NCBI GenBank assembly: GCA_041484525.1
Contig: JBGPHT010000066.1
Location: forward strand, 1 to 37,192
DNA from: JBGPHT01 sp041484525
GTDB lineage: Bacteria > Acidobacteriota > Terriglobia > Bryobacterales > Bryobacteraceae
Reading direction: 5' to 3'
Length of the DNA: 37,192 nucleotides
This document shows positions 21,912-29,728 of the stretch, one piece after another; the first letter of the stretch is position 1, and every line of letters begins with the position of its first letter. The notes below the pieces were generated by a model. That model searched no databases. It worked only from the letters and a program-made list of their open reading frames with translations, and had not been told where the DNA came from. The translations under genes were made by a program, and so were the position numbers.

Positions 21912-24003
21912 CCGCCGCCATCCCGCGCCCTGCGTACTTCTTCCACACCGCGGGATCCGCCAACATCTTCACAAAAATCCCGCCCACCACCGACCGCGCC
22001 TGGAACCCTTGCTGCTTCCCCGTGACCGTGTCATACCAATCCGTCAGCGGCACGCGGCTCGCCGACTCATTGGCAAACTGATAAGCCGGCCCCACGATTT
22101 TTTCAAAGTCCGCCGCGTTATCCGCCAGCGTCGCCGTCCACACCACCCAATCCAACTTCGTATAATCCTTCCGATTATCCAGCGGCAGTCCGTACTTGTT
22201 CTGATGCGCCAGGTAGAACGCCATTTCCTTGCGCGCCACCTCCGGAGAAAACAGATTCAGCCCCAGAATCTTGTCCCACACCAGGTTGTATTTCTGACTC
22301 CACGTGCCCGCTTTGTCGAACGCCAGCCGATAGTGGTCGCCCTCGCTCGCCATCTCCACCCACTTCTTAGCGAACTCCTCCGCCGTCTGCCGATACTGCG
22401 CCGCCGCTTCCTTCCTCCCCGTCATTTCCGCCAGCATGCCGTACGACCCAAGCGCCAGAATCGCCTTGATCGACAGGTTGGCATTGTGCGCCAGATGCCC
22501 CGCGAAGTCGTCCGTGGAAAGCTGATTCTCCGGATCGAGACCTTTCTCCTTCAGATACTCCGCCCACTTCGTGACTTCCGGCCAGTACTTATCCGCAAAG
22601 CCCGCATTGCCCTCCACACGCGCCAGCGCGGCCAGCATGATCAACATGTTGCCGCTCTCCTCCACCGGCATCTGATTCTCTTCTGTCCGTTCGCCGCCGC
22701 CATACACTTGACCGTTGGCCTGCGGATACGTGCCCAGGTCATGCGGCGCGAACGGCCAGCGCCAGCGCGGCATCCGCGCGTACTCCATGATCGGTTGAAT
22801 CTGCGCGCGCAACAGCCGCGGGTTGAAAAGCAGCGTGAATGGCGAGCTCGGATAGATCACGTCCACCGTCGCGATGCAGCCGTTACTGAAATTCTCTTTC
22901 GGAAAATACATCGCCGTGCCATCGATGTCCGCTACCAGTTTGTGCGCCGCCAGAGTCTGCCGATAGGCCAACGACGCCAGCCGCGCGTACTTCTCCCCGC
23001 CCACCTTTCGAAGGTCGGCCATGAGTTCTTCATCGAACGCCTTGGACCGTTCCACCAGCGAATCGTGATCGCGCCGTCCGCTGCGCAGCAAATCCGCCGC
23101 GTCCGCGCCCTTGCGCCGCCACCACGCCCGCTCCTTGCGCTCGAAGTATTCGATCGAGTAGAGGTCGTCGTACGCCAGCATCAGATATCGCGACACCGCT
23201 CGCTGCCCGACCTTCCCCAGATCGATACTAACCGCCAGCACCGCACCCCCGGCTCGCCCGCCAGCAGCCCGCTCGGAAAAATCGTCGGAGGCCGGCAACC
23301 GCCCCGAGCTTTCGAATCCATTTCGCGCCGGCAGGCGCGCCCCAACGTAGCCCGCACTACCATCCGCTTTATCTGCCGCCAGATAAAGGTAGCCCCAATC
23401 GATGCGCAAATCGTCGCCCCGTTTGGCCAGTACAGCCTGCTCGCGTGATCCCATGCGCAGCACCGTCTGCCCGTCGAGTTGGAAGCGCGCCGTCCCCACC
23501 GCCTGGTCCGCCGTATTCACCACCAGGTCGCTCGCGGCATCGAAGTACACCGCAGCCTCGTGATCTTTCCCGTCCGTCGAAGCCGCACTCCACTCGATGT
23601 AAGTCAGCGGCCGCGACAGGACGTCCAGATCTTCCGGCAGCGCCGGCGTAAAAAATGCCAGCCCGACTTTCACGCCTGCGCCCGCAAACTCATACACGGT
23701 GCGCGTCGGCAGCACCTCCACCGACGTCTGATCGAGCGCCGGCGACGCTTGCCGGTCCCGCCCCATCAACCGGTACGTCTTACCATCGATGCGAACCGCC
23801 GCCGTAAGCGTGTTGGGCTTCCCGGTCCAATGCGATGTGCCGCTATCGTGCAGCCGGTCGCTCGCCGACCACACGCTGAAATACGGATCGTGCGCCACCA
23901 GCGGTACCGCCGGCGGCCGCATCGGAGCCAACACCTGTGCCGACGAGATTACCGTTAAGCCGCCCATCACCACAGCACCCAAAAAGATCCGGGGAAGATA
24001 CAT
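21904..24003 (-). CDS. Secreted DUF4965/glutaminase A-like protein
   Basis: A 699-residue exported protein: signal peptide about 1-25, then the N-terminal DUF4964/DUF5127-like beta domain (MRPPAVPLVAHDPYFSVWSA, SHWTGKPNTLTAAVRIDGK), then DUF4965 and the helical (alpha/alpha)6 C-terminal domain (SNGCIATVDVIYPSSPFTLL, EESGNMLIMLAALAR, TDDFAGHLAHNANLSIKAIL). This architecture is that of fungal glutaminase A (GtaA) and many bacterial surface proteins. Glutaminase activity is described for the fungal members; in bacteria the substrate is mostly unproven. The gene starts 23 bp from the divergent crotonase gene and has a TACAAT box placed for a 1-nt leader. Confidence 0.9.
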   Translation of the reverse strand: MYLPRIFLGAVVMGGLTVISSAQVLAPMRPPAVPLVAHDPYFSVWSASDRLHDSGTSHWTGKPNTLTAAVRIDGKTYRLMGRDRQASPALDQTSVEVLPTRTVYEFAGAGVKVGLAFFTPALPEDLDVLSRPLTYIEWSAASTDGKDHEAAVYFDAASDLVVNTADQAVGTARFQLDGQTVLRMGSREQAVLAKRGDDLRIDWGYLYLAADKADGSAGYVGARLPARNGFESSGRLPASDDFSERAAGGRAGGAVLAVSIDLGKVGQRAVSRYLMLAYDDLYSIEYFERKERAWWRRKGADAADLLRSGRRDHDSLVERSKAFDEELMADLRKVGGEKYARLASLAYRQTLAAHKLVADIDGTAMYFPKENFSNGCIATVDVIYPSSPFTLLFNPRLLRAQIQPIMEYARMPRWRWPFAPHDLGTYPQANGQVYGGGERTEENQMPVEESGNMLIMLAALARVEGNAGFADKYWPEVTKWAEYLKEKGLDPENQLSTDDFAGHLAHNANLSIKAILALGSYGMLAEMTGRKEAAAQYRQTAEEFAKKWVEMASEGDHYRLAFDKAGTWSQKYNLVWDKILGLNLFSPEVARKEMAFYLAHQNKYGLPLDNRKDYTKLDWVVWTATLADNAADFEKIVGPAYQFANESASRVPLTDWYDTVTGKQQGFQARSVVGGIFVKMLADPAVWKKYAGRGMAAVN

Positions 24004-24010
24004 ACCCTAC

Positions 24011-24020
24011 ATTGTAGAAT
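24011..24020. promoter_or_regulatory. Overlapping divergent -10 boxes (bidirectional promoter)
   Basis: Minus strand: TACAAT (24016-24011), predicted start 24004, one base before the ATG at 24003. Plus strand: TAGAAT (24015-24020), predicted start 24027, the A of the ATG. The two hexamers share two base pairs within a 23-bp intergenic gap, so both -35 regions must lie in or near the opposite coding sequence. Confidence 0.5.
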
Positions 24021-24026
24021 CTCTCC

Positions 24027-24863
24027 ATGCCCAATCAGGAAATTCTTTACGCCGTCGAGGGTCGCGTTGCCACCATCACGCTCCATCGTCCCGACAAACT
24101 CAATGCGTGGACGCGCGTCATGGAGCAGGAAGTTCGCGCCGCCATCAAGGAAGCAGCCGCCGACGATTCGGTCCGCGTGATCGTGCTCACCGGCGCCGGC
24201 CGCGGCTTCTGCGCCGGCGCCGACATGAGCCTCCTGACCGAGGCCGTCCAACAGGGATCGGACGCCGATAGCGTCCGCCGCGCCCTCTCCGCCGCCGGCG
24301 ATAGCGCCTACGGCCAGGACGCCCGGCCCGATTTTCGCAAACGCTACTCGTACTTCGCCGCCATTCCGAAGCCCGTCATCGCCGCCATCAACGGCCCCGC
24401 CGTCGGCCTCGGCCTCGTCATCGCGCTCTACTGCGATCTGCGATTCGCCTCCACTACTGCGCGTTTCGGAACCGCGTTCGCGCGCCGCGGCCTGATCGCC
24501 GAGTACGGCATCGCCTGGCTGCTGCCGCGCCTGATCGGGCACGCGCGCGCACTCGACGTGCTGCTCTCCGCCCGGATCTTCGAAGCGCAGGAAGCTCTCG
24601 CGATGGGCCTGGTGAACCAGGTTTTTCCGCAGGACCAATTCATCGAGAGCGTCTCCTCCTATGCCCGCGAGCTCGCCAACAGCGTCAGCCCGCGCTCCAT
24701 GCGCATCATCAAGCACCAGGTGTACGAGGCCATGTTCCAGACGCTGGGTGAATCCTTCGACAGCGCCACCGCCGAAATGCAGGCCAGCTTCAAGTGCGAA
24801 GATTTCAAGGAAGGCGTCGCCCATTTCCTCGAGAAACGTGCGCCGTCGTTCACAGGACGTTAG
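24027..24863 (+). CDS. Enoyl-CoA hydratase/isomerase family protein (crotonase fold)
   Basis: A 278-residue crotonase-fold protein. The oxyanion-hole segments are present: LTGAGRGFCAGADMSLL (about 54-70) and INGPAVGLGLVIALYCDLRF (about 121-140). The segment that normally supplies the first catalytic Glu of enoyl-CoA hydratases (AQPE) reads FGTAFARRGLIAEYG, so that Glu is replaced. An Asp (ALDVLL) stands where the second Glu would be. It belongs to the subfamily with AFxRRGLxxE, whose reaction on an acyl-CoA is not established, so the exact chemistry should be left open. The ATG has no Shine-Dalgarno sequence and is predicted to be leaderless. The next gene starts 26 bp downstream. Confidence 0.88.
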   Translation: MPNQEILYAVEGRVATITLHRPDKLNAWTRVMEQEVRAAIKEAAADDSVRVIVLTGAGRGFCAGADMSLLTEAVQQGSDADSVRRALSAAGDSAYGQDARPDFRKRYSYFAAIPKPVIAAINGPAVGLGLVIALYCDLRFASTTARFGTAFARRGLIAEYGIAWLLPRLIGHARALDVLLSARIFEAQEALAMGLVNQVFPQDQFIESVSSYARELANSVSPRSMRIIKHQVYEAMFQTLGESFDSATAEMQASFKCEDFKEGVAHFLEKRAPSFTGR

Positions 24864-24875
24864 CCGCGCACCCGC

Positions 24876-24881
24876 TAAAAT
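24876..24881 (+). promoter_or_regulatory. -10 box upstream of the Fsr-like MFS gene
   Basis: TAAAAT; standard spacing predicts a start at 24888, two bases before the GTG at 24890. Confidence 0.4.
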
Positions 24882-24889
24882 AGTGGGAC

Positions 24890-26098
24890 GTGTCTATCGC
24901 CGTAACCTCCCCGCGTAGTCAGGTCGAGAAGACCACGCTCACCATCCTGACTGCCGTCAGCGTCTGCCACTTCCTCAACGACATTTTGCAGTCCATCATC
25001 CCCGCCGTCTATCCGATCCTGAAGAATTCCTACCAGCTCGACTTCGGCCAGATCGGTCTCATCACGCTGACCTTTCAACTCACCGCCTCGATCCTGCAGC
25101 CGCTCGTCGGCCTGTACACGGATTCGCGTCCCACTCCGTTCTCGCTACCCGTCGGCATGGCATTCAGCCTCGCGGGCACGCTGCTGCTCGCCGCCGCCCC
25201 CTCGTTCCCCATGGTCCTGATGGCCGTGGCGCTGGTCGGAGTCGGATCCTCCATCTTCCACCCGGAATCGTCGCGCGTGGCCCGCATTGCATCCGGCGGA
25301 CGCCACGGCCTCGCGCAATCTTTCTTTGCCGTCGGCGGCAACGCCGGATCCGCCCTCGGACCTCTGCTCGCGGCATTCATCGTCCTGCCCCGCGGCCAGC
25401 GTAGTATCGCCTGGTTCTCCATCGCGGCCGTGCTCGCGATGCTGATCCTGACGCGCGTAAGTGCGTGGTACCGGCGTCAGCACCGCGCGCAGACCGCGTC
25501 GCCCGTGCGCGCCGAAGCAGTCTCCCGACTGCCGCGCCGCACCGTCAAGTTCGCGCTCGCCGTCCTGGTAGCGCTCATCTTCTCGAAGTACATTTACCTC
25601 GCGAGCCTCACCAGTTACTACACCTTCTACCTGATCCACCGCTTTCACATCTCCGTGCACAGCGCGCAGATCCACTTATTCGTTTTCCTGGCAGCCGTCG
25701 CCGCCGGCACCTTTCTCGGCGGCCCCATCGGCGATCGCATCGGCCGCAAATACGTCATCTGGTGTTCCATCCTGGGTGTGCTCCCGTTCACCCTCGTGCT
25801 GCCCTACGCCAACCTGTTCTGGACCGGCATCCTCACCGTCATCATCGGCCTGGTCCTGGCATCGGCATTCTCCGCCATCCTCGTCTACGCGCAGGAACTC
25901 GTCCCTGGACGGATCGGTTTAGTCTCCGGCATTTTCTTCGGCCTCGCATTCGGTGTAGCCGGTATCGGTGCCGCAATCCTCGGCCAGTTAGCCGACGCCG
26001 TGAGCATCGAGTTCGTCTATCGCGTGTGCGCCTTCCTCCCCGCGATCGGCCTCCTGACCGCCTTCCTTCCGAACCTCGAACCGTCCCGCCCGCACTGA
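24890..26098 (+). CDS. MFS transporter, Fsr (fosmidomycin-resistance-like) type
   Basis: A 402-residue protein with about twelve membrane segments. The family marks are SVCHFLNDILQSIIPAVYP in helix 1, QPLVGLYTDSRPTPFSLPVG after helix 2 and VGVGSSIFHPESSRVARIAS after helix 4, then a central basic loop (ARVSAWYRRQHRA-like) and GGPIGDRIGRKYVIW in the second half. Fsr-type carriers are proton-coupled exporters in characterised cases, but the substrate here is unknown and its place among acyl-CoA genes argues against a resistance-only role. It starts with a GTG at 24890 and probably follows the crotonase gene in one transcript, although it has its own -10-like box. Confidence 0.88.
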   Translation: MSIAVTSPRSQVEKTTLTILTAVSVCHFLNDILQSIIPAVYPILKNSYQLDFGQIGLITLTFQLTASILQPLVGLYTDSRPTPFSLPVGMAFSLAGTLLLAAAPSFPMVLMAVALVGVGSSIFHPESSRVARIASGGRHGLAQSFFAVGGNAGSALGPLLAAFIVLPRGQRSIAWFSIAAVLAMLILTRVSAWYRRQHRAQTASPVRAEAVSRLPRRTVKFALAVLVALIFSKYIYLASLTSYYTFYLIHRFHISVHSAQIHLFVFLAAVAAGTFLGGPIGDRIGRKYVIWCSILGVLPFTLVLPYANLFWTGILTVIIGLVLASAFSAILVYAQELVPGRIGLVSGIFFGLAFGVAGIGAAILGQLADAVSIEFVYRVCAFLPAIGLLTAFLPNLEPSRPH

Positions 26099-26102
26099 TA
26101 AC

Positions 26103-28196
26103 TCACGCGTCGAAACGTCCCCAGCTCGCCACCAATCTCCGCAATAACGGCGCCGGCGCCCATAACTCAGACCCATGCCTACTCTCAAACTCTTCCACCC
26201 TCTCCAGCACCTTCTTCAATCCCACCGTATCCGCATAGAACATCGGACCGCCGCGCCAAGCCGGAAACCCATACCCATTCAAATACACGATGTCGATATC
26301 GGACGCCCGCAGCGCCACCCCTTCCTCCAGCAACTTCGCCCCCTCATTAATCAGCGCAAAAATCGTCCGCTCCACCATCTCCTCCCGCGCGATCGTCCGC
26401 CTCTCGATCCCCGCCGCCCTCGCAGTCTTCTCAATCAGCGCCGCCGTTTCCGGATCGGCCGATGGCTTCCGATTCTCGTCGTATAGCGACCAACCGCGCC
26501 CCGTCTTCTGCCCGAACCGTCCCATCTCGCAAAGCTGGTCCGCCACCAGCGGCCTTCTGACACCCGCCTTTTCCAGATGCTGAAACTCCTTCCGAATCCG
26601 CCAGCCCACATCCAGCCCCGCCAGGTCGCTCATCGCCAGCGGCCCCATCGCCATGCCGAACTCCGCCAGCGCCTCGTTTACCTCTTCCACCGGCGCCCCT
26701 TCCTCCACCAGAAATTGCGCCTCCCGCAAATAAGGCCCCAACATCCGGTTCCCGATGAACCCGCGCGCGTTCCCAGCCAGCACCCCGATCTTGCCGAGCC
26801 TCTTAGCCAGCGCCATCGAGGTCGCCAGCACTGCCCTGTCCGTCACCTTGCCGCGCACGATTTCGAGCAGCCGCATGATATTCGCAGGACTGAAATAGTG
26901 ATGCCCCACCACCATCTCCGCCCGCCGAGTTACCGACGCGATCTCGTCGATATCGAGGTACGACGTGTTCGACGCTAGAATGCACCCCGCCTTCGCAATT
27001 CCGTCGAGTTCAGCGAACACCTGCTTCTTCAGCGCCATTCCCTCGAACACCGCCTCCGCGATAATGTCCGCCTCTTCGAACCCGTCGTATGTGAGTTGCG
27101 GCCGGATCAGCGCCATCCGCTGGTCCATCGCCGCCTGCGACAGCTTGCCCCGCTTCACCGAGCTCGCGTAATTTTTCCGAATCGTCGCCATGCCGCGATC
27201 CAGCGCCTCCTGGCTCGTCTCCTTCACGATCGTCGGAATTCCCGCGTTGGCGTAATTCATGGTGATGCCGCCGCCCATCGTCCCCGCCCCCACCACCGCC
27301 GCGCGACGGATTTCGTAGATCGGTGCATCCTTGGGCACATCCGGAATCTTCGATACCGCGCGTTCCGCGAAGAACGCATGGATCAGCGCCTTCGACTGCG
27401 CCCCAAACAGGCACTGGTTGAACAGCTCCGCCTCCCGCGCGCATCCCTCATCGAAGCCCAGGGTGGTGGCCGCTTCCACCGCATCGATCGCCGCCAGCGG
27501 AGCCGTCTGCCCGCGTCTGATCTTGCGCGCCTGTTCGCGCGCCGCCGCAAAAATCGCCGGGGCCGCGCCTCCCAACTTCTCGCCGCGCTCGCGTGTCTTA
27601 GGCGCGGGCCTGCCGGCAACTTCCCGCGCGAACTCCACCGCGCCCGCCCGCAGATCGCCCTCAATCATGCGGTCCGCGATCCCCAGCGCGACCGCTTCCT
27701 GCGCGCCCACCGGGTCCCCGAACGCGCACATCTCGACCGCCTTGGCGACGCCCGCGAGCCTGGGGAGCCGCTGCGTCCCTCCCGCTCCCGGAATGATTCC
27801 CAGTTTCACTTCGGGCTGTCCCACCTGTGCCGATGCCGCCATCACGCGATAGTGTCCAGCCATGGCCACTTCCAGACCGCCGCCGAAAGCCGTCCCGTGG
27901 ATCGCCATCACCACCGGCTTTGGCGAGTCCTCAATCGCTCGCAGTAGCGGCAGCAAACTCCCGCGCGGCTTTTCCCCGCTGACCACTTTGCCGAATTCGC
28001 GGATGTCCGCCCCCGCGATGAAAGTCCGCCCCGCGCCGATAATCACGATCGCGTCCACCTCCCCATCGCTCACCGCCGATGCGACCCCGGACGCAATCCC
28101 CTCCGACACCCCAGGGCTCAGCGCATTCACCGGCGGGTTGTCGATAGTGATGACCGCGATGCCGCCTTCGCGGGACAGCTTGACGAGTTCGCTCAT
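26103..28196 (-). CDS. Fused enoyl-CoA hydratase/3-hydroxyacyl-CoA dehydrogenase
   Basis: A 697-residue bifunctional beta-oxidation enzyme of the FadB/FadJ type. The N-terminal crotonase domain (1-190) has the oxyanion segments GAGRTFIAGADIREF and IHGTAFGGGLEVAMAGHYR, and the catalytic Glu region GQPEVKLGIIPGAGGTQRL. The C-terminal part (about 290-690) has the NAD-binding loop AAVVGAGTMGGGI, then ILASNTSYLDIDEIA, VVGHHYFSPANIMRLLEIV and ARGFIGNRML of 3-hydroxyacyl-CoA dehydrogenase. It hydrates 2-enoyl-CoA and oxidises the 3-hydroxyacyl-CoA. It is convergent with the MFS gene, with a 4-bp gap. It is divergent from the histidine phosphatase gene. Confidence 0.94.
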   Translation of the reverse strand: MSELVKLSREGGIAVITIDNPPVNALSPGVSEGIASGVASAVSDGEVDAIVIIGAGRTFIAGADIREFGKVVSGEKPRGSLLPLLRAIEDSPKPVVMAIHGTAFGGGLEVAMAGHYRVMAASAQVGQPEVKLGIIPGAGGTQRLPRLAGVAKAVEMCAFGDPVGAQEAVALGIADRMIEGDLRAGAVEFAREVAGRPAPKTRERGEKLGGAAPAIFAAAREQARKIRRGQTAPLAAIDAVEAATTLGFDEGCAREAELFNQCLFGAQSKALIHAFFAERAVSKIPDVPKDAPIYEIRRAAVVGAGTMGGGITMNYANAGIPTIVKETSQEALDRGMATIRKNYASSVKRGKLSQAAMDQRMALIRPQLTYDGFEEADIIAEAVFEGMALKKQVFAELDGIAKAGCILASNTSYLDIDEIASVTRRAEMVVGHHYFSPANIMRLLEIVRGKVTDRAVLATSMALAKRLGKIGVLAGNARGFIGNRMLGPYLREAQFLVEEGAPVEEVNEALAEFGMAMGPLAMSDLAGLDVGWRIRKEFQHLEKAGVRRPLVADQLCEMGRFGQKTGRGWSLYDENRKPSADPETAALIEKTARAAGIERRTIAREEMVERTIFALINEGAKLLEEGVALRASDIDIVYLNGYGFPAWRGGPMFYADTVGLKKVLERVEEFESRHGSELWAPAPLLRRLVASWGRFDA

Positions 28197-28237
28197 GGCG
28201 CCCGCAAGTCTACCGGCCGTCCGGTATGCGTGTCAAT

Positions 28238-28246
28238 TGATATACT
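28238..28246 (+). promoter_or_regulatory. Extended -10 promoter (TGATATACT) of the histidine phosphatase gene
   Basis: TG-A-TATACT, start predicted near 28253, four bases before the TTG at 28257. It therefore lies downstream of the earlier in-frame GTG at 28230 and argues against that start. Confidence 0.5.
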
Positions 28247-28256
28247 GTTCGCTCCG

Positions 28257-28958
28257 TTGAGCACCCTAACCCTCGTCCGGCACGGTCAGGCCACTCCCTT
28301 CCAAGGCGAGGCGGGTGTCCTGTCGCCGCTCGGTGAAGCGCAGGCCGCAAAGCTGGCGCGCTATTGGCTGGCCAATCGAATTCGCTTCGACGAAGTGTAT
28401 ACCGGTTGCCTGGTGCGGCAGGTGCGAACCGAGCAAGTGGTCGCCGATTATTTTCGCGAAGCCGGCGAACCGTGGCCCGCCACCGCCCGCGATCGCGCCT
28501 GGAACGAATACGACGCACCCGGCGTGTTGGGACGCATCCTGCCCGCCGATCCGCGCCTGGCTGCCCTGGCCGCCGAGTTCGAAGGCGCTCGCGGCGGTCC
28601 GGATGAGAAGCGAAACTTTCAGCGCATGTTCGAGGCCGCGATGTTAGCCTGGCTGGGCCGCGCGGATGTCGATGGCGTCGAATCCTGGCCCGTATTCCGC
28701 GAGCGCGTGTCATCCGCCATCCGCCGCCTGATGGCCGGACCGACCGGCCGCCGCGTTGCCGTGTTCACATCCGGCGGACCCGTCGGCCTCAGCGTGCAGT
28801 TCGCCCTGCAGGCCCCGGAGAGAAGTTTTCTCGACGTGAACTGGCGCGTCCGCAACACCTCCATCACGGAGTTCCTCTTCGACCGCGACCGCCTTACGCT
28901 CGATTGTTTCAATGCCATTTCGCATCTGGACGAGCCCGCCCTGCGGACCTATCGGTAA
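28257..28958 (+). CDS. Histidine phosphatase family protein
   Basis: A 233-residue protein starting with TTG and reading MSTLTLVRHGQATPF, which puts the phosphohistidine motif LVRHG at its usual distance from the N-terminus. A GTG at 28230 would add nine residues upstream of it and would lie before the extended -10 box. The second catalytic His, usually in SHGG, is replaced: the segment reads VAVFTSGGPVGLSVQ. A TSGGP or SSGGP variant occurs in part of the family, so loss of function is not certain. Phosphatase or phosphoglycerate-mutase-like activity is inferred. The SDR gene starts 5 nt after the stop. Confidence 0.85.
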   Translation: MSTLTLVRHGQATPFQGEAGVLSPLGEAQAAKLARYWLANRIRFDEVYTGCLVRQVRTEQVVADYFREAGEPWPATARDRAWNEYDAPGVLGRILPADPRLAALAAEFEGARGGPDEKRNFQRMFEAAMLAWLGRADVDGVESWPVFRERVSSAIRRLMAGPTGRRVAVFTSGGPVGLSVQFALQAPERSFLDVNWRVRNTSITEFLFDRDRLTLDCFNAISHLDEPALRTYR

Positions 28959-28963
28959 ACATC

Positions 28964-29722
28964 ATGGACCAAATCTTGCACGAGAGAGTTGCCTTGGTAA
29001 CGGGTGGAAGCCGCGGAATCGGCCGCGCCATCGCGCAGACCTTTGCGCGCGCCGGCGCTACTGTCGTGATCTGCGGCCGCAAGCAGGAGACACTCGACCA
29101 GGTCGCCGCCGACACCACCAACGGTCCCGGCAGGATCCATCCCATGGCGTGCCACGTCGGTCGCGCGGACGACATCAAGAGGTTAGTCGACACCGCAACC
29201 CGCGAGTTCGGCGCCATCGACATCCTGGTGAACAACGCCGCCACCAATATCGCCCAGGAGCCCGTGCTCGCCGTGGACGAGGGCAAATTCGACAAGATGA
29301 TCGAAGTAAACCTGAAGAGCGCGTTCCGCCTGATGCAGGCCGTCGCCCCCGCCATGTGCGAACGCGGCCGCGGCTCCATCATTAATATTGCGTCCATCGC
29401 CGGCATCCGCCCGCAGCACCACGGAATGCTCTACAGCATGACCAAGGCCGCGCTGATCATGATGACGCAGTCGTACGCCCTCGAGCTTGGCCCGAAGGGC
29501 GTGCGCGTGAACGCCATCGCCCCCGGCCTCATCCAAACCGTGCTCAGCGAATATTTCTGGAAGGACGAAGAAAAGCGCGCGCAGATCATCGCCGAGCAGC
29601 CCATCCGCCACCTCGGCCAGCCCGTCGAGATCGCCGAGACCGCCCTGCTTCTCGCCAGCGATCGCGCCTCCTACATCACCGGCCAGACCATCGTGGTCGA
29701 TGGCGGCCGTCTCCTCCCCTGA
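28964..29722 (+). CDS. Short-chain dehydrogenase/reductase (classical SDR)
   Basis: A 252-residue NAD(P)-dependent oxidoreductase: cofactor loop TGGSRGIG (13-20), NNAA (90-93), catalytic Ser144, Tyr157 and Lys161 (MLYSMTK), and the C-terminal SYITGQTIVVDGGRLLP. Its closest look is to the FabG-like branch including mammalian DHRS4-type peroxisomal reductases (IASIAGIRPQHHGMLYSMTK). It probably reduces or oxidises a hydroxy/keto group on an acyl-CoA or similar compound. It is linked to the histidine phosphatase by a 5-nt gap and convergent with the acyl-CoA dehydrogenase (6-bp gap), placing it in the acyl-CoA cluster. Confidence 0.92.
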   Translation: MDQILHERVALVTGGSRGIGRAIAQTFARAGATVVICGRKQETLDQVAADTTNGPGRIHPMACHVGRADDIKRLVDTATREFGAIDILVNNAATNIAQEPVLAVDEGKFDKMIEVNLKSAFRLMQAVAPAMCERGRGSIINIASIAGIRPQHHGMLYSMTKAALIMMTQSYALELGPKGVRVNAIAPGLIQTVLSEYFWKDEEKRAQIIAEQPIRHLGQPVEIAETALLLASDRASYITGQTIVVDGGRLLP

Positions 29723-29728
29723 CAGAAT

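Noticed and set aside
21838..23448. 536-codon open frame on the plus strand
   Set aside because: Antisense to the DUF4965 gene, very Arg-rich, no recognisable domain.
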